Positions 1 to 8,408 are shown, counted from the first letter of the stretch. The stretch: 39,159 nucleotides of DNA from Betaproteobacteria bacterium (GCA_022340285.1 JAJDOG010000080.1:1-39159), one strand, 5' to 3'. The notes: generated from the letters alone by a model not told the origin. Program-made: numbers and translations.

Positions 1-1016
1 CGATCGAGGACAAATGCATTCGCGAGGTGGTGGCGATGCAGGAGGCGGCCGGCCTGCGCGCGATCACCGACGGTGAGTTCCGGCGTGCGGTGTACCACGT
101 CGACTTCCTAACCGGGCTCGACGGCATCGAGGCAAAGCGCACGACGTGGATCGGCGGCGACGCCATGAAATTCAAGGGGCGTGATGCGAGGCCCATCGAT
201 CAGCAGCCGCCCTCGATGATGGTGGTGACCGGAAAGATCCGGCGCGCGAAGCCGATCCTCGTCGATCATTTCTCGTTCCTGAAGTCGGTGACGCGGCAGA
301 CACCGAAGATGTGCGTCCCGACACCCGGGCACCTTCATTTGCGTGCGGGGCGGAAGAGCATTCTCGAAGAGGTCTACCCGGATCTCGACGAGTTCTGGCG
401 CGACATCAGCGCCGCGATCCGCGCCGAGCTGCACGAGCTGTACGCTGCCGGATGTCGCTACGTGCAGCTCGACGAGACGTGCTTCGCGATGCTGTCGGAC
501 CCGGGCGTCCGCGCCGAGATCGTCGCGCGTGGCGAGGACCCCGACGCGCTTCCGGGGATGTACGCTCGCATGATCAACATGATCGTCGCCGACCGGCCGT
601 CGGACCTGACGGTCGTGATGCACACCTGCCGCGGCAATTTCCGCAGCAGCTGGATGGCCGCCGGCGGCTACGACGCTGTATCGGAGGCCGTGTTCTCGAC
701 CATCGACGTCGATGGCCTCTTCCTCGAGTACGACGACGAGCGCTCGGGTGGATTCGCGCCGCTCGCCAACGTGCCGCGCGATCGAAAAGTGGTGCTCGGA
801 CTCGTGAGCTCGAAGCGGGGCGCACTGGAAGCCGAGGACGAGTTGAAACGCCGTATCGACGAGGCCGCCCGGTACATGCCCCTCGAGAACCTGGGCCTCT
901 CTCCGCAGTGCGGCTTCGCGAGTACCCTGCACGGAAACGCACTCACGCCCGACGATCAGCGCCGCAAGCTGGAGCTCGTCGTGGAGGTTGCCGGGGAGGT
1001 CTGGGGCAGCGCCTGA
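1..1016 (+). CDS. MetE C-terminal-domain-like zinc methyl/alkyltransferase family protein (5' end cut by window)
   Basis: The frame is open from base 3, so the start lies upstream; a GTG at 27 is only an internal possibility. The visible part resembles the C-terminal catalytic barrel of cobalamin-independent methionine synthase and lacks the N-terminal folate-binding half. Counting from the codon at 27, the zinc ligand set appears complete: His199 and Cys201 in MHTCRGN (nt 621-629), Glu234 in LFLEYDDE and Cys295 in SPQCGF. An early DGEFRR motif is typical of the stand-alone family. Such proteins transfer methyl or alkyl groups to thiols; epoxyalkane:coenzyme M transferase is a characterised relative. 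An SDR gene follows 47 bases later. True homocysteine methylation is possible but the catabolic setting argues for another thiol acceptor. Family assignment is firm, substrate unknown. Confidence 0.85.
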   Translation, partial: IEDKCIREVVAMQEAAGLRAITDGEFRRAVYHVDFLTGLDGIEAKRTTWIGGDAMKFKGRDARPIDQQPPSMMVVTGKIRRAKPILVDHFSFLKSVTRQTPKMCVPTPGHLHLRAGRKSILEEVYPDLDEFWRDISAAIRAELHELYAAGCRYVQLDETCFAMLSDPGVRAEIVARGEDPDALPGMYARMINMIVADRPSDLTVVMHTCRGNFRSSWMAAGGYDAVSEAVFSTIDVDGLFLEYDDERSGGFAPLANVPRDRKVVLGLVSSKRGALEAEDELKRRIDEAARYMPLENLGLSPQCGFASTLHGNALTPDDQRRKLELVVEVAGEVWGSA

Positions 1017-1063
1017 CCGATCCGGACGCAGTAGCCCCAACAACCCGTTCATGGATGGATTAG

Positions 1064-1825
1064 ATGCCTGAAGGAAAATCTGCCCTCGTCACCGGCGCCG
1101 CAACGGGGATCGGGCGCAGCGCGGTGCTCGCGCTCGCCCGTGCCGGCTACGACGTAGCCATCAACTACGCATCGAGCGAGGCGGCCGCGCGCGACACGGC
1201 GGCGGAGGCCGAAAAGCTCGGCGTCAAGACGCTGCTCGTCAAGTGCGACGTGAGCGACGAGGCGGGCGTCCGCGCCATGCTCGCGAGCGTCGGCGAGGCG
1301 TTCGGGCATCTAGATGTGCTTGTCAACAATGCCGGCACGACTGCGTCCTGGAAACCGAAGGATCTCGAGAGCCTGTCTCTCGACGACTGGGATCGGGTAT
1401 TCGCCGTGAACGTCCGCGGGCTTTTTCAGGTGACGCGCGCCGCGCTGCCGCTGCTGAAGAAGGGCGCCAAGCCGTGCATCGTGAATACGGCGAGCATCGT
1501 GGGCCTGCGGCCAGGACCGCAGCCGCTTCCTTATGCAGCCAGCAAAGCTGCGGTCGTGAACCTGACCAAGACGCTCGCCTGGAATCTCGGTCCCGATATC
1601 CGCGTGAACGCGGTCGCGCCGGGGTGGATGGAGGGCGACTGGATGAAGCGGATGCTGAAAGACAAGTACGAGGACCTGATGGGCAAGCGCGCGAAGGCGA
1701 CGCCGCTCAAGCGCGTGGTCACCGCCGATGATGTCGCCGAGACAATGATGACGCTTGTCGAGAGCAACCGCTTCGTCACCGGCGAGGTCATCGTCATCGA
1801 CGGCGGTTTTACATCTTCCACCTGA
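1064..1825 (+). CDS. SDR family NAD(P)-dependent oxidoreductase
   Basis: A 253-residue classical short-chain dehydrogenase/reductase of normal length. The nucleotide-binding motif TGAATGIG is at residues 10-17, NNAG at 88-91, and the catalytic Ser144, Tyr157 and Lys161 (YAASK) are all present. The C-terminal GGF motif is also typical. It would oxidise a secondary alcohol or reduce a ketone, using NAD(H) or NADP(H). The residue after the second beta strand is not acidic (INYASS), which hints at NADP preference. It follows the MetE-like gene by 47 bases, probably in one transcript. FabG-like ketoacyl reductase activity is an alternative, but no fatty-acid synthesis genes are nearby. A repeat-rich gap separates it from the next gene. 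Confidence 0.92.
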   Translation: MPEGKSALVTGAATGIGRSAVLALARAGYDVAINYASSEAAARDTAAEAEKLGVKTLLVKCDVSDEAGVRAMLASVGEAFGHLDVLVNNAGTTASWKPKDLESLSLDDWDRVFAVNVRGLFQVTRAALPLLKKGAKPCIVNTASIVGLRPGPQPLPYAASKAAVVNLTKTLAWNLGPDIRVNAVAPGWMEGDWMKRMLKDKYEDLMGKRAKATPLKRVVTADDVAETMMTLVESNRFVTGEVIVIDGGFTSST

Positions 1826-1851
1826 GCGAGAATTTCGGCCGTGCTTCTTCC

Positions 1852-1937
1852 CGCAAAAAGGTTTTGCGAACAAGGGGGGAATTCCCCCTTGTATATCCCC
1901 ATACGAACAAGGGGCGAGCCTCTTGTATATCCCCTTG
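1852..1937. repeat. Composite inverted/direct repeat block between SDR and ligase genes
   Basis: The block opens with an inverted repeat, CGCAAAA (1852-1858) and TTTTGCG (1862-1868), with a 3-base loop. Two related units follow, at 1867-1900 and 1904-1934. Both start with CGAACAAGGGG and end with the identical 13-mer CTTGTATATCCCC (1888-1900 and 1922-1934). The first unit has a palindromic core, GGGGGAATTCCCCC, so it can fold back on itself; the second can pair CAAGGGG (1908-1914) with CCCCTTG (1931-1937). It could end transcription of the SDR gene, act as an operator for the ligase gene, or be a decayed mobile repeat. Confidence 0.8.
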
Positions 1938-1964
1938 TCCACGTGTCTAGAGGGAGGTTCTAGG

Positions 1965-3623
1965 ATGCTGGAAGGCGTTGTTCCCTTTCCGCCGGAGGAC
2001 CAGAAGCGTTGGCGGGAGAAGGGCTACTGGCAGGACAAGTCCCTGGCGCAGGAATTCGCGGTGCTGTTCGAGCGGTACGCCGACCGCGTGGCGCTGATCG
2101 CGGGCGAAAGGCAGTACACGTATCGCGACATCGACCGGATCACCGACAACCTCGCGCTCAATCTCCTCGAGATCGGCATGCAGCCGCTCGACCGGGTCGT
2201 GCCCACGCTCCCCAACGTGGCCGAGTTCGTGCTCCTCTACGTGGCGCTGCAGAAGATCGGCGGGATCCCGATCGCCGCGCTGGTCACGCATCGCTACATG
2301 GAGATCAGCCAGTTCGTGAAGCTCTCCGGAGCGACGACCTGCGTCTACCCGGAAAAGCAGGGCGATTTTCGCTTCGGGCCGATCATCGAGCGGGTGCAGC
2401 AGGAGAGTCCCTCGCTCAAGTTCCGACTGGTGCTGGGGACGGCGGGGCCCGGAGAACTTTCTCTCACCGAGCTGATCGAGCGCCCGGCGAAGCTTGCGCG
2501 GAGCGAGCTCGACCGGATCGCGATCGATCCGACCGACCCGGCGATGTTCCAGCTTTCCGGCGGCACGACGGGGATACCGAAGCTCATTCCGCGGACACAC
2601 AATGACTACGCCTACAACTCCAAGACTGCCGCAGACGTCTGCGGGGTGACGGGCGATACCGTGATGCTCATCGCGCTGCCGATTGCGCACAACCTGCCGC
2701 TCGCCTGTCCGGGGATCCAGGGGGCGTTCTTCAAGGGCGGAAGCGCGGTGCTCAGCCTCACGACGCGGCCCAAGGAAGTCTTCGGCCTGATCCAGAAGCA
2801 ACGGGCCACGCATCTCAAGGTCGTGCCGGCCTTCCTGATTCGCCTGATCAACGAACCTTCGATCGGCGAATACGATCTCTCGTCCCTGCGGCTGATCCAG
2901 AGCGGCGGCCAGCGCATGCAGCCGGAAGTGAGGCTCCGCACCCATCGCCTGTTCCCGACCGCGTTCGTGCAGGAGAACTTCGGCATGTCGGAAGGGCTGC
3001 TGATGTTCGTGCGATGGGACGATCCCGAGGAGGTGAAGCTGGAGACCTGCGGCCGGCCGATCTGCCCCGACGACGAGGTGAAGCTGATCGACGACGAGTG
3101 GCGCGAGGTGCCGGCTGGCGAGGTGGGCGAGCTCGCGTGCCGCGGCCCGTACACGCTGCGCGGCTACTTCGGCGTCCCGGAATACAACGCGCGGCAGTTC
3201 GCGCCCGATGGCTTCTTCCGCACCGGCGACCTGATGCGCCTGCATCCGTCCGGGAACTACGTGGTAGAGGGGCGCGGCAAGGACCTCATCAACCGCGGCG
3301 GCGAGAAGATCAGCGCGGAGGAAGTCGAGAACCTGATCCTCATGCATCCGGCGGTGGAGAACATCGCGTGCGTGCCAATGCCCGATCCGAACCTGGGCGA
3401 GAAGATGTGCGCGTTTGTGGTGCTGCGCGAGGGTCACTCGCTGACGCTGAACGAGCTCACCGCTTTTCTCATGGACAAGGAGATCGCTAAGTTCAAGCTG
3501 CCCGAACGGCTCGAAATTGTGCCGGACCTGCCTGTTTCGACGTTCGGCAAGGTGTCGAAGAAGGCCCTTGCCGAAGCGGTGGCGAAGAAGCTCGAGGCCG
3601 AGCGAACCGCGAAATCCCTGTGA
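1965..3623 (+). CDS. Aryl-acid AMP ligase / aryl-CoA synthetase (EntE/DhbE-like, possibly salicylate type)
   Basis: A 552-residue ANL-superfamily adenylating enzyme. The ATG at 1965 is chosen because GGGAGG lies just upstream; the frame stays open further 5' only through the repeat block. It has the phosphate loop SGGTTGIPKLIPRTH near residues 197-211, the aryl-acid pocket motif PIAHNLPLACPG, GYFGVPEYN, the GRGKDLINRGGEKIS hinge and the A10 lysine in STFGKVSKK near residue 528. His-Asn in the pocket is the pair that binds 2-hydroxybenzoates in DhbE and EntE. The position of their Ser240 is Cys here, as reported for salicylate-activating relatives. No carrier-protein or peptide-synthetase genes are in the window, so CoA-linked aromatic catabolism is more likely than siderophore synthesis. 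The amidohydrolase gene starts 22 bases downstream. Confidence 0.88.
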   Translation: MLEGVVPFPPEDQKRWREKGYWQDKSLAQEFAVLFERYADRVALIAGERQYTYRDIDRITDNLALNLLEIGMQPLDRVVPTLPNVAEFVLLYVALQKIGGIPIAALVTHRYMEISQFVKLSGATTCVYPEKQGDFRFGPIIERVQQESPSLKFRLVLGTAGPGELSLTELIERPAKLARSELDRIAIDPTDPAMFQLSGGTTGIPKLIPRTHNDYAYNSKTAADVCGVTGDTVMLIALPIAHNLPLACPGIQGAFFKGGSAVLSLTTRPKEVFGLIQKQRATHLKVVPAFLIRLINEPSIGEYDLSSLRLIQSGGQRMQPEVRLRTHRLFPTAFVQENFGMSEGLLMFVRWDDPEEVKLETCGRPICPDDEVKLIDDEWREVPAGEVGELACRGPYTLRGYFGVPEYNARQFAPDGFFRTGDLMRLHPSGNYVVEGRGKDLINRGGEKISAEEVENLILMHPAVENIACVPMPDPNLGEKMCAFVVLREGHSLTLNELTAFLMDKEIAKFKLPERLEIVPDLPVSTFGKVSKKALAEAVAKKLEAERTAKSL

Positions 3624-3645
3624 GCACGGCGACCGAGGAGACCTC

Positions 3646-4488
3646 ATGCGCATCATCGACCTGCACTGCTACCCCGGCACCCAGACCTGGATCGACAGTC
3701 AGGGACCGTACGTCGAGGCGCTCGCGAAGTACTGGAAGCGCAGCTGGGTCGGCAAGTCGGAGGAGGAGGTCCTCCAGGACTTCACCGCCGCCGGCGTCGA
3801 GGCGTGTCTCGTCGCGCTCGACCTCGAGACGACTGTCGCGACACCGCCCTGCACGAACGACTACGTGCATGCGATGTGGAAGCGTCATCCGAAGCGGATC
3901 ATCCAGTGCTGGGGCACGCTCGATCCGTTCAAGGGCGAGCTCGCCATCCGCGAGGCGAAGAAGGCCGTTCGGGAGCTCGGCTTCGTCGGATTTCACTTCC
4001 ATCCGATCATGCAGCACTTCGCGGTGAACGATCGGCGCTTCTACCCGCTGTTCGAGACCATCAACGAGCTCAAGGCGGCCGTCATGATCGACGTGGGGAC
4101 GACGGGCATGGGCGCCGGCATGCCTGGCGGCATGGGTGCCCGCATCCGGCACGCGCACCCTTCCGCGATCGACGATCTCGCTGCCGATTTCCCGAATCTC
4201 AAGATCCTCATGGCGCACCCCGGCTGGCCGTGGGTCGACGAGACCACCGCGGTAGCGCTTCACAAGGGCAACGTCTACTGGGAGATGTCGGGTTGGGCGC
4301 CGAAGCACTTTCCCGGCAACCTCAAGATCGACATGCGCGCGCGGCTGCAGGACAAGGTGATGTTCGGCAGCGACTATCCGAGCATGCCCTACGAGCGGAT
4401 CCTGAAGGAGTGGGGCGAGCTCGGCTACAAGGAGGAGATCATGGAGAAGATCTTCCACAAGAACGCCGAGCGCATCCTCGGTCTCTAG
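3646..4488 (+). CDS. Amidohydrolase-related (ACMSD / resorcylate decarboxylase-like) protein
   Basis: A 280-residue TIM-barrel protein of the amidohydrolase-2 family, which includes decarboxylases and hydratases of aromatic acids and lactones. The ATG at 3646 has GAGGAG six bases upstream. Recognisable motifs are IDLHCYP at residues 4-10, GFHFHP at 115-120, AHPGWPW at 190-196 and FGSDYP at 240-245. The usual N-terminal His-x-His is His7-Cys8-Tyr9, and the later strand that normally ends in His reads VMIDVG with Asp149. The zinc site is therefore unusual and the enzyme may bind another metal or none. Its place directly behind the aryl-acid ligase suggests action on a ring-derived acid or thioester. 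Exact reaction unknown. Confidence 0.83.
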   Translation: MRIIDLHCYPGTQTWIDSQGPYVEALAKYWKRSWVGKSEEEVLQDFTAAGVEACLVALDLETTVATPPCTNDYVHAMWKRHPKRIIQCWGTLDPFKGELAIREAKKAVRELGFVGFHFHPIMQHFAVNDRRFYPLFETINELKAAVMIDVGTTGMGAGMPGGMGARIRHAHPSAIDDLAADFPNLKILMAHPGWPWVDETTAVALHKGNVYWEMSGWAPKHFPGNLKIDMRARLQDKVMFGSDYPSMPYERILKEWGELGYKEEIMEKIFHKNAERILGL

Positions 4489-4568
4489 CGGAGCTGAGCG
4501 GGCATAGCGGTCGGCGGGAAGTCGTTGCGGCGGTTCGAAGTCGGGCGCGGAAGCGGGAATCCACCGGA

Positions 4569-5519
4569 ATGAATCTGCTCATCGTTCTGACGCTTCCCGA
4601 GCCGGTGCGAAACCGTTACCGCGAGCACATCCGCGCCGCGTTCCCCGAAATCAAGGTGGACATGGTGGACCATCACACCAAGGTCGGTCCTTACATCGGG
4701 TCGGCCGATATCCTGGTGGCGTTCGGGGTGATGCTGGCCGATCACGTTTTCAGGGAAGGCACGAAACTGAAATGGGTCCAGGCGCTCGGCAGCGGCGTGG
4801 ACGGCATCGTCGATCAGCCCTCGCTGCGCAAGGACGTGCTGGTCACGAACCTGCACGGCCTGCATGGCCCGCCTGTGTCCGAGGCGGCAATGGGCGCGAT
4901 GCTGGCTCTCTCCCGCGATCTGCCGCGCGCGGTGCGAAGTCAGTCGCGACATGCCTGGGACCGTTTCCCGGCGCGGCTGCTCAAGGACAAGACCGTGGGC
5001 ATTTTCGGCGTCGGCGTGATCGCCGAGTCGCTCGCCCCGAAGTGCAAGGCCTTCGGCATGCGAGTCGTTGGCATCAGTTCCGCGCCCCGCGCCGTGCCTG
5101 GCTTCGACCGGATGGTCCACAGGGACGAGCTGCTGGACACGGTGCGCGAGCTCGACTACCTCGTCTTGCTCACGCCTCACACGCCAGAAACGCGCGGCGT
5201 CGTCGGTGCGAAGGTTCTCGCCGCCATGAAGCCGACGAGCTACCTGATCAATCTGGCGCGGGGCGGCGTGGTGGACGAGCCGGCGTTGATCGAGGCGCTC
5301 GATGCGGGGCGCATCGCCGGGGCCGCGCTGGACGTGTTCGCGGAGGAGCCGCTACCGCCAGGCCATCCCTTCTGGGACATGGAGCGGGTCATCGTCACGC
5401 CGCATCTCGGCGGATTCTGCGATGTGTATGTCGACCACGCACTGCCCATCGTCGAGGAGAACATCCGCCGCTTTCTCGCCGGGAACCACACAGACATGCT
5501 CAATGTGGTCAGACCCTGA
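4569..5519 (+). CDS. D-2-hydroxyacid dehydrogenase family protein
   Basis: A 316-residue NAD(P)-dependent dehydrogenase related to glyoxylate/hydroxypyruvate reductase and phosphoglycerate dehydrogenase. The catalytic Arg231 (NLARGGVVDE), Glu260 (FAEEPLP) and His279 (TPHLGG) are present. The dinucleotide loop is GVGVIAE at residues 147-153, where the third glycine of the usual GxGxxG is Ala152; this is tolerated in parts of the family. It would interconvert a 2-keto acid and a D-2-hydroxy acid. It lies 80 bases after the amidohydrolase on the same strand and is the last gene before the oppositely oriented TetR gene, so it probably closes the first operon. Confidence 0.9.
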   Translation: MNLLIVLTLPEPVRNRYREHIRAAFPEIKVDMVDHHTKVGPYIGSADILVAFGVMLADHVFREGTKLKWVQALGSGVDGIVDQPSLRKDVLVTNLHGLHGPPVSEAAMGAMLALSRDLPRAVRSQSRHAWDRFPARLLKDKTVGIFGVGVIAESLAPKCKAFGMRVVGISSAPRAVPGFDRMVHRDELLDTVRELDYLVLLTPHTPETRGVVGAKVLAAMKPTSYLINLARGGVVDEPALIEALDAGRIAGAALDVFAEEPLPPGHPFWDMERVIVTPHLGGFCDVYVDHALPIVEENIRRFLAGNHTDMLNVVRP

Positions 5520-5572
5520 TGGAAACCCCACGCCTGCAGGACGTCGCGTGCCGGAAAGAGAGCGCCTGTGGT

Positions 5573-6283
5573 TCAGGCGGCCCGCTGCAGGCGTCCGGCG
5601 GCGCGTTTGGCGGCAGGCGCGGCCAGCCCTTCGACCTGCAGCGCGAGAACCCGACGCAGGTCGGCGAGGCCCGTCGACACGCGCGGCGCCGGCGCGGCGA
5701 TCCACCAGCGAACCGCCGCGGAATAGAGGAAGAAGATCTGCCGGGCAATCCGCTTCGCATCGGGCGTCTGTCTGATTCGGCCGGCCTGTTGGGCCTCGGC
5801 CACGAGCCGCTCGATTCCCGAGATGAGCCGCCCGCGAATGGCGTGAAAGGCCTTCGCCTGCTTGCCGGCGGAGTAGAACGTGAGCTCCTGCAGGGCGAGG
5901 CGCGAGAGCGCCGGATGCTGGGCGAACTGCTCGTAATGGCACTTGAAGATTGCCATCAGCTGGTCGACCAGCGGATTCCCGGGGCGTGGCGCCGCGAGCG
6001 CTCGGTCGGTGAGCGCGTCAAGCTCCTCGTTGAAGATCAGAAACACCAGGTCGCGCTTATCGTCTGCATAGCTGAAGAGCGTGCCGAGCCCGACGTGGGC
6101 GCGGTGGGCGATCTGGCGCATCGTCGCGGCGCTATACCCGTGCTTTCTGAAGAGCTCCCGCGCGGCGGCGCGAATGCGCCGCAGCTTGTCGCGCTTGTTC
6201 TGCTCGCGCAAACCGATCGGAGTCGCGGCGGCGCGTTTGACTTGGCGGGGCATGGCAATATCGGGATCGTGGGCGTGCACCAT
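5573..6283 (-). CDS. TetR/AcrR family transcriptional regulator
   Basis: About 236 residues, with an N-terminal helix-turn-helix (KLRRIRAAARELFRKHGY, then TMRQIAHRAHVGLGTLFSY) and a helical ligand-binding C-terminal domain. The start at 6283 is preferred because GAAAGGG precedes it; an ATG at 6253 would remove ten residues and also keep the DNA-binding domain. Transcription diverges from the M24-GST-ThDP-hydrolase operon beginning at 6379, so it is the likely repressor of that operon and of itself. The 95-base gap between them includes the hairpin GGCCC (6286-6290)/GGGCC (6297-6301) and a TGTACA palindrome near 6320. The inducer is unknown; a substrate or CoA ester of the neighbouring pathway is the natural guess. 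Confidence 0.9.
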   Translation of the reverse strand: MVHAHDPDIAMPRQVKRAAATPIGLREQNKRDKLRRIRAAARELFRKHGYSAATMRQIAHRAHVGLGTLFSYADDKRDLVFLIFNEELDALTDRALAAPRPGNPLVDQLMAIFKCHYEQFAQHPALSRLALQELTFYSAGKQAKAFHAIRGRLISGIERLVAEAQQAGRIRQTPDAKRIARQIFFLYSAAVRWWIAAPAPRVSTGLADLRRVLALQVEGLAAPAAKRAAGRLQRAA

Positions 6284-6378
6284 TCGGCCCTTTCGCGGGC
6301 CGCGCGTGCGCGAGGGTAATGTACACGAAACGGGATTCGAACTCTGCAGAAAAGGGCCCAGCACAGGAGCGCTTCGAG

Positions 6379-7578
6379 ATGACCACGCCAACTTCCCGGG
6401 CCTGCACGCCCATCTCGTCGACGGAGCTCGCGCGCCGGTGGGCGGCGATCCGGCACCTGATGCGGGAGCGCGGGATCGACGCGCTGGTGATGCAGAACTG
6501 CAACGACTGGCTCGGCGGCTACGTACGCTGGTTCACGGGCGTTCCGGCGACGCACTCCTATCCGCGTTCGGTCGTCTTTCCGCTCGACGGCGACATGAGC
6601 TTCATCGGCCAGGGGCCGTTCGGCGGCGTGAGTCAGCTGGATGGCAAGGATCCGAATTTCCCCGGTGTCGGGCGGCTGCTGTTCACGCCGAGCTACGTTT
6701 CCGCCGGCTACACCGGCGAATACGATGCCGACCTCGCGATCGGCGAGCTCGAGCGCGGTGGATGCAGTTCGGTGGGGCTCGTCGGACGGGCGGCGATGTA
6801 TCACGGCTTCGGCGCGCGCATCGAGTCGGCCCTCGGCAAGGCGGGCGTCCAGTTGAGCGACGTCACCGATTTCGTGGACGCCGTGAAGAGCATCAAGAGC
6901 GACGAGGAACAGGCACTCATTCGCCGTACTGCGGCGATGCAAGACGAGGTGATCGCGCGTCTCTGCGAACACATCCGACCCGGCATGAAGGACTTCGAGG
7001 TTGCAGCCTTTGCGCAATACACCGGACAGCTCCTCGGCAGCGAGCAGGGAATCTTCATCGGCTCGTCCTCGCCGCCGGGGCAAGCAGCCGTCTTTCGCCC
7101 GCGCTCGCAGCAGGGCCGCGAGCTGCGCGCGGGCGACACGCTCACGATCCTCATCGAGAACAACGGACCCGGCGGGTTCTACACGGAGGTATCGCGCCCG
7201 ATCTCCCTTGGAAAGGCCACGCAGGAGCAGCGTGACGCCTTTGCACTCGTGGTCGAAGCCCAGCAGCAGACGCTCGCGCGGCTGAAGCCCGGGACGTCCT
7301 GCCGCGAGATCTTCGAGGCGCACAATGGCTTCATGCGCAGCCGTGGCAAGCCCGAGGAGCGCCGTCTGTACTGTCACGGGCAGGGCTACGACATGGTCGA
7401 AAGGCCGCTCGTCCGCCAAGACGAGACCATGGCAATCGCCGAGAACATGAACATCGTCGTGCATCCCGCCGTGATGAGCGAGCGCTACTTCATGACGGTG
7501 GTCGACAACTATCTCATCGGTCCGGCCGGACCCGGCGAGTGCCTGCATCGCACGCCGAAGGAGATCATCGAACTATGA
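6379..7578 (+). CDS. M24 family (pita-bread fold) protein, Xaa-Pro peptidase/creatinase-like with altered metal site
   Basis: A 399-residue protein with a creatinase-type N-terminal domain (about residues 15-165) and an M24 catalytic-like domain (about 175-399). The ATG at 6379 has AGGAG nine bases upstream, so in-frame codons back to 6319 are not used. The five usual ligands Asp-Asp-His-Glu-Glu seem to be Glu260 or Asn261, Glu270, His333, His362 and Glu387, judged from IENNGPGGFYTEVSRP, HGQGYDMVERP, NIVVHPAV and GECLHRTP. The protein may be a hydrolase or lyase on a small substrate, like creatinase or the DMSP lyase DddP, rather than a peptidase. It overlaps the GST gene by four bases (ATGA), so the two are translationally coupled. 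Confidence 0.82.
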   Translation: MTTPTSRACTPISSTELARRWAAIRHLMRERGIDALVMQNCNDWLGGYVRWFTGVPATHSYPRSVVFPLDGDMSFIGQGPFGGVSQLDGKDPNFPGVGRLLFTPSYVSAGYTGEYDADLAIGELERGGCSSVGLVGRAAMYHGFGARIESALGKAGVQLSDVTDFVDAVKSIKSDEEQALIRRTAAMQDEVIARLCEHIRPGMKDFEVAAFAQYTGQLLGSEQGIFIGSSSPPGQAAVFRPRSQQGRELRAGDTLTILIENNGPGGFYTEVSRPISLGKATQEQRDAFALVVEAQQQTLARLKPGTSCREIFEAHNGFMRSRGKPEERRLYCHGQGYDMVERPLVRQDETMAIAENMNIVVHPAVMSERYFMTVVDNYLIGPAGPGECLHRTPKEIIEL

Positions 7579-8387
7579 GCGCAGGGCGGGGCATGCTCTA
7601 TCTCCATCACGGCACCACTTCGGTCTGCTCGATCAAGGTCCGGCTTGCGCTGGCGGAAAAAGGACTCGAATGGACCGGCGAGGTGCTCAACCTGCAGCGC
7701 GGCGATCAGCATCGACCCGAGTACGCCAAGCTGAATCCGAACGAATACGTGCCCACGCTCGTACACGACGGGCGGGTCGTCATCGAGTCGACGCTGATCA
7801 TCGAGTATCTCGACGAGACCTTTCCGGAGCCGCCGCTGATGCCCGCCGACCCGTATGCGCGCGCGATGGCGCGTCTCTGGATGAAGAAGATCGACGACTA
7901 TCTCCACGCATCGACCTCCGCGATCACGTTCGCTACCGCGAACCGCAAGGTGCTGCTGCGCAAGACGCCCGAGGAGCTCGAGGCGCACCTTGCCAGCGTG
8001 CCGGATCCCGCGTACCGGGAGCGTCAGCGCCTCTCGATCACGCACGGACTTGCCGCACCCCACGTGGCCCAGGCTGTACGGAACTTCGAAAAGTACATCG
8101 GCGAGATGGAGACGACGCTGGCGCGCCAGCCCTACCTCGCGGGCGACGGCTACTCCCTGGCGGAAGCCGCCGCGACCCCTTATGTCAATCGCGCCGAGAT
8201 GCTGGGTATGGACCGGCTCTGGGTCGATCGCCGTCCGCATGTGTCGGACTGGCTCGCGCGAGTTCGCGCCCGTCCCAGCTTTGACCCGGCGATCACCTCC
8301 TGGCTTTCCGAAGCAGACCGGGAGCGATTCGACATCCCGCGCGAGGAGACCTGGCGCAAAGTCCGGGAAATACTCGGCACGGCCTGA
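7575..8387 (+). CDS. Glutathione S-transferase family protein
   Basis: A 270-residue two-domain GST. The N-terminal thioredoxin-like domain (about residues 5-85) includes HHGTTSVCSIKVRLALAEKG, with the Ser/Cys active-site region, then NEYVPTLVHDG and IESTLIIEYLDE, which bind glutathione. The all-helical C-terminal domain ends near residue 255. The start overlaps the preceding stop as ATGA at 7575-7578. In catabolic clusters GSTs often open epoxides or split ethers and thioethers, and this one sits between an M24 protein and a ThDP enzyme, so a pathway role is more likely than general detoxification. The C-terminal domain is longer than in the shortest GSTs. Substrate cannot be read from the sequence. 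Confidence 0.9.
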   Translation: MSAGRGMLYLHHGTTSVCSIKVRLALAEKGLEWTGEVLNLQRGDQHRPEYAKLNPNEYVPTLVHDGRVVIESTLIIEYLDETFPEPPLMPADPYARAMARLWMKKIDDYLHASTSAITFATANRKVLLRKTPEELEAHLASVPDPAYRERQRLSITHGLAAPHVAQAVRNFEKYIGEMETTLARQPYLAGDGYSLAEAAATPYVNRAEMLGMDRLWVDRRPHVSDWLARVRARPSFDPAITSWLSEADRERFDIPREETWRKVREILGTA

Positions 8388-8408
8388 GAGTTCGACCACG
8401 GAGCATTC

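Noticed and set aside
1965-3623. Siderophore biosynthesis role for the EntE-like gene
   Set aside because: No isochorismate, carrier-protein, condensation or siderophore transport genes are nearby; neighbours are catabolic.
1947-3656. Long minus-strand open frame opposite the aryl-acid ligase
   Set aside because: It is a shadow frame caused by high GC. The plus-strand product has all ligase motifs; the antisense translation is rich in Arg and His with no recognisable domain.
3804-4568. Extended upstream reading of the D-2-hydroxyacid dehydrogenase into the amidohydrolase gene
   Set aside because: The extra N-terminal part is an out-of-frame reading of the amidohydrolase. Family length and the N-terminal sequence MNLLIVLTLPEP support the start at 4569.
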